Shown in pieces: positions 1-6,375 of a stretch of 6,375 nt of DNA (its first letter is position 1; each line of letters opens with the position of its first letter). The DNA is taken from NCBI GenBank assembly GCA_900551595.1, contig URWR01000101.1:1-6375 (forward strand), read 5' to 3'. Position numbers and translations under genes: made by a program. The notes under the pieces are model-generated. The model had not been told where the DNA came from and searched no databases. It worked only from the letters and a program-made list of their open reading frames with translations. This DNA comes from an uncultured Coriobacteriaceae bacterium (lineage in GTDB: Bacteria > Actinomycetota > Coriobacteriia > Coriobacteriales > Atopobiaceae).

Positions 1-1027
1 CATCTAAATCGATGGCATGAGTTGGACACACATGTACGCACTCACCACACATCGTGCAGCGCATAGGATCAAACGAAGGTGCTGTGGGTGAGAAACGCTC
101 GGCAAGCGCTGGATGAGCTTGCAGTGCGCTTAAAATGAGCTGACGCTTCTGCACGATAGTGCGCTTACGTTTTTGCGTGGTATTAGCACCACAGATCTTC
201 TCAAGAGAGTTTTGTAGCTCGGTGATTTGGCGCGAATGATCTTGAATACGCTTTGCTACAACTTGTGCACCTGCCAACACTGGGTTAGCCGCCGATACTG
301 CCACCTGGCCAGAACGCACCAAACTGGACATAAACTCACGTCGCTCGTATGAGCGTTTCTTGGCATGGTTGAGGTTGGCTTCTTCCATCTCGAGACCAAC
401 ACCACGGCCTGCAAGTTCCTCTCCCTCGGCAATATGTTCAGAAAGAGCGAGCTCGCCGGTGGTAGTACGGCACTTATCGCAAATACCATACGGCAGATAA
501 ACACTCACATTGGGATAATCAACCAGGATAGAGAACCATACCTCTGTTGGAACACATCCAACACAGGGCAGCAAAATCTCATTTTCCTCAGGCGGACGCC
601 CAAGCGCACGTGTGCATGTTACATAGCAGCGTTCATGAGAAGCAGCTGCCTTTGCAATAGCATCATAGGTTTGACGTGCAGAATGATGCATATCGCTAAA
701 GGCATCTGTCGGGCAAGCAGCAATGCACAGACCGCACTTGCGGCACGCATCCGACACACGAATATTGCTACCTTCAATTTGGATAGCATTCACTGGGCAC
801 ACATCAACACAACGCGTGCAGGTAGTAGGGTCTTTCGAAAGACAGCTCAAACAATTGGTGGAATTTGCACGCGGCTTCCATTTGTACTTTGAAGGATCCC
901 AAGCCTTTTCTTGCTCTCCAGGATCCTGTGCCAGAGCACCTACAAGGTTACCCAGCGGATTGGAAACAGCCTTCCAATCTTTCTGAATGTCGATAAAATC
1001 ATCGAGCATATCGCGCTTATCCGCCAT
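1..1027 (-). CDS. Multi-cluster [4Fe-4S] ferredoxin-like protein (partial, 3' end cut by window edge)
   Basis: The reading frame is open for 342 codons from ATG at 1027 to the left edge, with no stop, so the C-terminus is missing. Two canonical [4Fe-4S] motifs (CxxCxxCxxxCP) are visible: C95/C98/C101/C105 and C324/C327/C330/C334. A third, irregular one precedes them: C59-x2-C62-x7-C70-x2-C73-x3-C77-Pro. The middle of the protein has more cysteines (C134/C138, and CxxC pairs C155/C158 and C183/C186) that could bind a further cluster or zinc. There is no N-terminal signal peptide or clear membrane helix, so a cytoplasmic electron carrier or redox-complex subunit is the likely role; this is inference. 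Residues 227-233 read YERREFM, which resembles a twin-arginine motif but is internal. The start is supported by AAGGGGG five bases upstream (1032-1038). I do not recognise a named family for the full architecture and assign no specific reaction. Confidence 0.87.
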   Translation of the reverse strand, partial: MADKRDMLDDFIDIQKDWKAVSNPLGNLVGALAQDPGEQEKAWDPSKYKWKPRANSTNCLSCLSKDPTTCTRCVDVCPVNAIQIEGSNIRVSDACRKCGLCIAACPTDAFSDMHHSARQTYDAIAKAAASHERCYVTCTRALGRPPEENEILLPCVGCVPTEVWFSILVDYPNVSVYLPYGICDKCRTTTGELALSEHIAEGEELAGRGVGLEMEEANLNHAKKRSYERREFMSSLVRSGQVAVSAANPVLAGAQVVAKRIQDHSRQITELQNSLEKICGANTTQKRKRTIVQKRQLILSALQAHPALAERFSPTAPSFDPMRCTMCGECVHVCPTHAIDLD

Positions 1028-1069
1028 GGATCCCCCTTATGATGCTCTTACATGCAGTTGTTTATTGTA
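1028..1069 (-). promoter_or_regulatory. Candidate promoter (-10 TACAAT) and RBS of the ferredoxin-like gene
   Basis: On the minus strand TACAAT (1064-1069) matches the -10 consensus at five of six bases. It would start a transcript near 1057, giving a leader of about 30 bases. No good -35 is found at 17 bases spacing (GGTATG is there). The ribosome site AAGGGGG (1032-1038) is G-rich and slightly off consensus but well spaced from ATG at 1027. The terminator upstream makes a separate promoter for this gene likely; the exact position is a guess. The rest of the gap up to 1156 shows nothing else clear. Confidence 0.35.
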
Positions 1070-1156
1070 CCTTGCTGTGCACTCCTCATACCCGGCGAGC
1101 TACATATGCACGTGAAGTACGAAAACTGTCTTTTACAAAGCCAGAGCGAAACACCG

Positions 1157-1192
1157 TATAAAAGAAGGGCTCCGCTTAACGCGGAGCCCTTC
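1157..1192 (-). terminator. Intrinsic terminator of groES-groEL
   Basis: A perfect 12-bp GC-rich stem is formed by GAAGGGCTCCGC and GCGGAGCCCTTC (arms 1181-1192 and 1164-1175 on the minus transcript) with a five-base loop. It is followed on the minus strand by TTTTAT. It begins 31 bases after the groEL stop. The opposite strand has no T-run after the stem, so termination acts in the groEL direction only. Confidence 0.93.
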
Positions 1193-1223
1193 GAAGATGA
1201 CCGTTTTCCTAATCGCGCTTGGA

Positions 1224-2918
<1,695 letters not shown>

Positions 2919-2935
2919 TTACAAGGTGTGAGGTC

Positions 2936-3226
2936 TTAGTCCTCGATTACGGCATAGATGTCGTCAGCACGAAGCAGCAGGTAATCCTCGCCGTCAATCT
3001 TTACCTCATTGCCACCAAACTTGCCATAGAAGACCTGGTCTCCAGCCTTAATATCCATAGCAATGCGTTCGCCCTTATCATTGAGCTTGCCAGCGCCAAC
3101 GGCGATTACCTCGCCGCGCTGAGGCTTCTCCTGGGCACCGCTCGAAATATACAGACCTGTAGAGGTTTTCTCCTCTTTAGGAGCAGGCTTAACAAGAACG
3201 CGATCACCCAAAGGCTTCAGTGTCAT
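2936..3226 (-). CDS. groES: Co-chaperonin GroES (Hsp10)
   Basis: This encodes 96 residues, full length for the family. GroES is the seven-subunit lid that caps the GroEL ring in the ATP-bound state. The sequence begins with the family motif LKPLGDRVLVKP (3-14). It has the flexible mobile loop at about residues 16-34, with hydrophobic GroEL-contact residues L25-Y26-I27, then QRGEVIAVG (36-44). The C-terminal half carries the conserved GDQVFYGKFGG (62-72) and ends in YAVIED. The start at 3226 is fixed by a near-perfect Shine-Dalgarno, AGAAGGAGGT (3235-3244). It is the first gene of a groES-groEL unit, the common bacterial order. The spacing and the single terminator after groEL imply co-transcription. 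A leader of about 75-95 bases with inverted repeats precedes it, but no CIRCE element is visible. Confidence 0.99.
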   Translation of the reverse strand: MTLKPLGDRVLVKPAPKEEKTSTGLYISSGAQEKPQRGEVIAVGAGKLNDKGERIAMDIKAGDQVFYGKFGGNEVKIDGEDYLLLRADDIYAVIED

Positions 3227-3234
3227 ATTTAAGA

Positions 3235-3244
3235 ACCTCCTTCT
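3235..3244 (-). promoter_or_regulatory. Strong Shine-Dalgarno of groES
   Basis: AGAAGGAGGT on the minus strand lies 8 bases before ATG at 3226 and is almost fully complementary to the 16S rRNA 3' end. Its first bases (TCAGAA, 3241-3246) can pair with TTCTGA at 3304-3309 in the same leader, so the site may be partly closed by long-range pairing. Confidence 0.85.
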
Positions 3245-3267
3245 GAGCGCCCCAACGGACGCACATT

Positions 3268-3291
3268 ACGACAACAAGTTCATGTTGCCGT
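3268..3291 (-). repeat. Inverted repeat in the groES leader (possible operator or RNA hairpin)
   Basis: On the minus strand, arms ACGGCAACATG and CTTGTTGTCGT are separated by AA and match as an inverted repeat at 9 of 11 positions. It lies downstream of both plausible -10 sites, so it would be in the 5' untranslated RNA. It does not match CIRCE (TTAGCACTC-N9-GAGTGCTAA) or the HspR-type HAIR site (CTTGAGT-N7-ACTCAAG). It could be a repressor site acting as a roadblock, or a leader stem-loop. Confidence 0.5.
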
Positions 3292-3328
3292 TCACTCCAA
3301 CGTTCAGAATTCTACCCAGACACACGAA

Positions 3329-3337
3329 CTTATACCA
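3329..3337 (-). promoter_or_regulatory. Candidate extended -10 promoter of groES-groEL
   Basis: The minus strand reads TGGTATAAG, an extended -10 (TGn plus TATAAG, five of six against TATAAT). It would start transcription near 3322 and give a leader of about 95 bases. The -35 region is weak (TAGAAG or TTAGAA at 18-19 bases), which an extended -10 can tolerate. A second -10 candidate, TAGAAT at 3309-3314, would give a leader of about 75 bases. I prefer the first, but only transcript-end mapping can decide. Confidence 0.5.
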
Positions 3338-3345
3338 CAGAAGTG

Positions 3346-3377
3346 AAAAAATCTTCTAACTTCAACTTAGATTTTCT
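3346..3377. repeat. AT-rich inverted repeat over the groES -35 region
   Basis: On the minus strand AGAAAATCT (3369-3377) and AGATTTTTT (3346-3354) form nine pairs including one G-T, around a 14-base loop. Its downstream arm covers the -35 region of the groES promoter candidate, a typical place for a repressor or activator site. The run of six T also makes it a weak candidate terminator for the upstream nadE unit. The stem is nearly all A-T, so chance cannot be excluded. Confidence 0.35.
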
Positions 3378-3401
3378 ATCTTTGATACACGCATTTCATA
3401 C

Positions 3402-3432
3402 ATGATGCCCGCAAAATCAATGCAGGCATCAT
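3402..3432 (-). terminator. Stem-loop downstream of nadE (terminator-like, no U-tract)
   Basis: On the minus transcript ATGATGCCTGC and GCGGGCATCAT form an 11-bp stem with a nine-base loop. Ten pairs are Watson-Crick and one is U-G. On the plus strand that same pair would be C-A, so the stem is complete only in RNA read in the nadE direction. It starts 45 bases after the nadE stop. No T-run follows directly, so it may be a Rho-dependent or mRNA 3'-protecting hairpin rather than a classic terminator. Confidence 0.55.
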
Positions 3433-3476
3433 CATACTCGCTGTCATAGACATCGCTCTGAGCTTTATCGTAAAAC

Positions 3477-5423
3477 CTATTCGGATAAAACCTCAAGCTC
3501 CTCAAGCTCTGCAAGCCAAAGATCAGCACAGGCATCCGATGGCATACGCAAATCACCGCGTGGACTTACAGCAGCAGAACCAACTTTTGGTCCATCGGGC
3601 AAACAGCTCCGCTTGAATTGCTGTGCAAAATAGCGACGATAAAAGACCTTAAGCCACCTAGCAATGGTTGCATCGTCGTAACGCTCTCCCAAAGCATGGC
3701 GAGCCAAGCGGAATACTTTGCGCGGAGACATACCGTGACGGAGCACTTCATACAAGAAAAAGTCATGCAACTCATAGGGGCCAACGAGATCTTCAGTACG
3801 TTGCGAGATCTTTCCGTCGCCTGTTGCTGGTAGCAGCTCAGGAGAAACGGGAGTATCCAACACATCAAGCAACACGGTTGTCTCGACCTCATTGCCACAG
3901 CTATCGGCTACATAGCGCACAAGGTGGCGCACAAGTGTTTTGGGCACGCTTGCATTCACTGCATACATTGACATGTGGTCGCCATTATAGGTGGCCCACC
4001 CCAGTGCGAGTTCAGAAAGATCGCCAGTGCCTATAACCAGACCACCCGCTTGATTGGCAACATCCATAAGAATCTGCGTGCGTTCGCGAGCCTGAGAATT
4101 TTCGTAGGTAACGTCGTGGACGGACTCATCATGACCAATATCTGAGAAATGCTGACGCACGGCAGGAGCAATGGAAATCTCATGTAAGTCCACCCCAAGT
4201 GCATCTGCTAGGCGCACCGCATTGTCATGCGTGCGATCAGTCGTGCCAAACCCAGGCATGGTGACTGCAATTATGCCCTTACGATCGAGCTCTAAGAGGT
4301 CGAATGCTCGCACGGTTACCAACAATGCGAGCGTCGAATCGAGTCCGCCTGAAAGGCCAATGACTGCATGGCGAGAACGTGTGTGTGCAAGACGCTTTGC
4401 AAGACCATGGGCCTGAATTGCAAATACCTCTTCGCATCGCTCTGCTCGACGAGCAGGATCAGACGGTACAAACGGATGTGGATCAATCCATCGCGTAAGG
4501 GCTGTCTCACACGAAAATGCTTCTTCTCCCAATGAGAAGTCCACGATTTCATATGAAGCAGTTGCAGAGGTTGCATATGTCGACATCCGCGTACGTTCTG
4601 AGATAAGCAACCTGACATCAATCTCAGAAACAGCACGACCTTCTCCAAAGGGTTTTCCCTCTGCCAACATACGGCCATTCTCGGCGACCAAATCATGTCC
4701 TGAATACACGACGTCCTGCGTGGATTCTCCAGTGCCTGCACTTGCATACACATAGCCACAAATAAGGCGAGCGCTCTGCCCTGTAACAAGCGATCTGCGA
4801 TAGTCCGATTTGCCAACCAGCTCATTGGATGCCGAAAGATTGCAGATGAGCGTTGCACCAGCTTGAGCGTGTTCGATGGAGGGTGGCTGGGGAACCCAAA
4901 GGTCCTCGCAGATCTCTGCTGCCACTACCAGTTCAGGCAGCTCCTCACAACGGAAGAGCACCTTTGAACCAAAGGGCACAGAAGTATTTCCTGCATAAGA
5001 AATAAATGTCACCTGTTTGGAGCCACGTTCAAAATGGCGGCCTTCATAAAATTCGTTGTACGTCGGAATATGAAGTTTGGGGACAAGACCAAGGAGCACA
5101 CCACGTGCAAGCACAGCGGCACAGTTATAGAGCTTGCCCATGACGCGCACCGGCACACCAACCAGAAGAAGCGCATCCAAATCGGCTGTCTTGCTTGCAA
5201 ATGAAGATAAACCCTCTTCAGCAGCACGAATGAGCGATTCCTGCCAAAACAAATCCTCACAGGTATATCCCGTGAGTGCGAGCTCAGGCAAAACCACGAC
5301 ACGAGCGCCTTCACTCTCAACCACGTTGCGTGCCGCAGCAATACAAGCTTCGACATTGCTTACCACATCAGCAACACGAACCTCCGGCGTTACAGCAGCA
5401 ACTTTTACAAATCCATCTTTCAT
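3477..5423 (-). CDS. nadE: Glutamine-dependent NAD+ synthetase
   Basis: This encodes 648 residues, slightly shorter than the roughly 680-residue Mycobacterium tuberculosis enzyme, and is complete. It catalyses the last step of NAD+ synthesis: deamido-NAD+ is adenylated with ATP and amidated with ammonia released from glutamine. The N-terminal nitrilase-like glutaminase domain (about 5-290) has the expected Glu-Lys-Cys triad: E47 in LPELALTGY, K116 in VPKLHIPTYNEFYEGRHF and C172 in EICEDLW. The C-terminal synthetase domain (about 325-640) has the ATP P-loop GLSGGLDST (356-364), the GTGDLSELALGW motif (465-476), the NGDHMSMYAVN segment (480-490) and the closing SPRGDLRMPSDA (620-631). The start at 5423 overlaps the stop of the upstream amidohydrolase as ATGA and is served by GAGAGGAA inside that gene's end, so translational coupling is likely. 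A stem-loop follows the stop. No key residue is missing. Confidence 0.97.
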   Translation of the reverse strand: MKDGFVKVAAVTPEVRVADVVSNVEACIAAARNVVESEGARVVVLPELALTGYTCEDLFWQESLIRAAEEGLSSFASKTADLDALLLVGVPVRVMGKLYNCAAVLARGVLLGLVPKLHIPTYNEFYEGRHFERGSKQVTFISYAGNTSVPFGSKVLFRCEELPELVVAAEICEDLWVPQPPSIEHAQAGATLICNLSASNELVGKSDYRRSLVTGQSARLICGYVYASAGTGESTQDVVYSGHDLVAENGRMLAEGKPFGEGRAVSEIDVRLLISERTRMSTYATSATASYEIVDFSLGEEAFSCETALTRWIDPHPFVPSDPARRAERCEEVFAIQAHGLAKRLAHTRSRHAVIGLSGGLDSTLALLVTVRAFDLLELDRKGIIAVTMPGFGTTDRTHDNAVRLADALGVDLHEISIAPAVRQHFSDIGHDESVHDVTYENSQARERTQILMDVANQAGGLVIGTGDLSELALGWATYNGDHMSMYAVNASVPKTLVRHLVRYVADSCGNEVETTVLLDVLDTPVSPELLPATGDGKISQRTEDLVGPYELHDFFLYEVLRHGMSPRKVFRLARHALGERYDDATIARWLKVFYRRYFAQQFKRSCLPDGPKVGSAAVSPRGDLRMPSDACADLWLAELEELEVLSE

Positions 5424-6375
5424 GCGTGGTTCCTCTCGTTACCAGAAGCACAATTCGCACGGTAGACGCATGTACCACCAACATACGTTGCCATTGTATG
5501 TGCATCGAGAATAGCGTCTGCTGGACAGGTAAGTAAATTAGTATCCCAAACGGCAAAATCTGCCAGATATCCTGGTTGCAGCATCCCAAGATCGTGCATG
5601 CGGCCTACTGCTGCAGCGCTGCCCAAAGAATAAGCTCGCAGCGCTTCTGCTCGCCCGAGATTGTGCTCGGAATGCCAACCATCTTTCGGCAGATGAGTCT
5701 TTGGGTCTTTGCGTACGATAGCGCTATACAACACCTCGCGAGAATCGGGGGAAACAACAGGAGCATCCGTACCAAACGCAAGGGTAACTCCCGCTTTGTT
5801 GAGCGTATCAAAAGGCCACATACGGGCCGCGTGTTTCTCACCAAGATCTCTATCAGGCTGTGTCGTATCAATCACAATATGGGGTGGTTGCACCGATGCA
5901 ATTACATGTGCTCGTGCCATAAGATCAATGTCTTCTGAGCAAATATCTTCAAGATGCTCGATAGTATTGGCGCCCTGCATAGGAGCTCCATACCTATCGA
6001 ATGCTTCTGCAAATATTTCTGCTGCACAATGTACGGCTTTGTCGCCAATGGCATGAATGCGAACAGCATGCCCACGAGCAGCAGCACCGAGCACAAGAGC
6101 ACGCATGCGCTCAGGGGCAACGGTTGGACGTCCGCAATCCCCTTCAAAATGCGAATTTTTATAAGGTTCTGAACACCATGCCGTATGCTGACTCGACACA
6201 CCATCAAAGAATTGCTTAAAGCCAGGCGCTCGAATGTAATCGCCTTCTAAACGCTCTTGCAAATGCTCAAGATTGCTCTGGTCATCAGTAAGTGTCGGGA
6301 ACAGATGAGCTCGCACACGTAAGGTACCGGCAGCGTCAAGCGCTTCGTATACATCCGGCCCTATGTTACCGATGA
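5420..6375 (-). CDS. YtcJ-like metal-dependent amidohydrolase (partial, 5' end beyond window)
   Basis: 317 codons plus stop are visible from the right edge. The frame has no stop up to the edge, and the GTG at 6316 is only an internal valine. The sequence fits the C-terminal two thirds of the Amidohydrolase_3 family (YtcJ / N-substituted formamide deformylase type), normally about 520-560 residues. Counting from 6373, it shows GFKQFFDGV with K53, HAIGDKAV with H107, NTIEH with H140, and FGTDAPV with metal-ligand D203 on a TIM-barrel strand. The C-terminal beta-sandwich edge follows (LQPGYLADFAVWD, 265-277). The N-terminal metal-binding HxH motif must lie outside the window. Such enzymes hydrolyse amide or related C-N bonds in the cytoplasm; the substrate is unknown. 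The stop overlaps nadE by four bases, so the two are co-translated. Any link to NAD or amide salvage is inference from position only. Confidence 0.88.
   Translation of the reverse strand, partial: IGNIGPDVYEALDAAGTLRVRAHLFPTLTDDQSNLEHLQERLEGDYIRAPGFKQFFDGVSSQHTAWCSEPYKNSHFEGDCGRPTVAPERMRALVLGAAARGHAVRIHAIGDKAVHCAAEIFAEAFDRYGAPMQGANTIEHLEDICSEDIDLMARAHVIASVQPPHIVIDTTQPDRDLGEKHAARMWPFDTLNKAGVTLAFGTDAPVVSPDSREVLYSAIVRKDPKTHLPKDGWHSEHNLGRAEALRAYSLGSAAAVGRMHDLGMLQPGYLADFAVWDTNLLTCPADAILDAHTMATYVGGTCVYRANCASGNERNHA

Noticed and set aside
365..986. Plus-strand open frames of 175 and 87 codons in the left part
   Set aside because: They lie opposite the ferredoxin-like gene, whose minus frame is open throughout and shows ordered [4Fe-4S] motifs.
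3477..3556. Possible frameshift at the end of nadE, with the neighbouring frame as its lost C-terminus
   Set aside because: The in-frame end already contains the conserved SPRGDLRMPSDA closing motif and a normal tail, so the stop at 3477-3479 is natural.
5902..6207. Several 70-120-codon frames on both strands within the amidohydrolase and nadE regions
   Set aside because: They are shadows of the two real genes in other frames, without domains or ribosome sites.
6314..6316. GTG as the start of the amidohydrolase
   Set aside because: The same frame stays open to the window edge with plausible family sequence before it, and the N-terminal metal-binding half is missing. The true start is therefore outside the window.

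Overview
The window is a compact, single-orientation bacterial chromosome segment. All five credible genes lie on the minus strand, so transcription runs from high to low coordinates. Base composition is close to balanced. GroEL, GroES and a long glutamine-dependent NadE of actinobacterial style, together with a Cys-rich ferredoxin-like protein, suggest an anaerobic actinobacterium of the class Coriobacteriia (Eggerthella/Cryptobacterium/Olsenella relatives). That placement is an inference from remembered family resemblance, not from a search.

Layout in transcription order: (1) the 3' part of a YtcJ-like metal-dependent amidohydrolase, running off the right edge. Its stop overlaps the start of nadE by 4 bases (ATGA). 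(2) nadE, encoding a two-domain glutamine-dependent NAD+ synthetase of 648 residues. (3) A 250-base intergenic stretch holding a long stem-loop after nadE, an AT-rich inverted repeat, an extended -10 promoter candidate and a leader of about 95 bases with an 11-bp-arm inverted repeat, ending in a strong Shine-Dalgarno. (4) groES, a 71-base gap with a small palindrome, and groEL, closed by a textbook intrinsic terminator. (5) A 136-base gap with a weak promoter candidate, then a multi-cluster [4Fe-4S] ferredoxin-like gene that runs off the left edge.

Functionally there appear to be three transcription units. The amidohydrolase-nadE pair is translationally coupled; NadE makes NAD+ from deamido-NAD+ using glutamine amide nitrogen. 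The groES-groEL unit encodes the complete chaperonin. The ferredoxin-like protein probably carries electrons in the cytoplasm or forms part of a redox complex, but its partner is not in view.

I see no mobile element, CRISPR array, tRNA, rRNA or defence system, and no convincing new biological system. The points most worth a second look are the ferredoxin-like protein, with an internal twin-arginine-like motif and several extra CxxC pairs, and the groES control region, which lacks the usual CIRCE and HAIR operators but carries two other inverted repeats.
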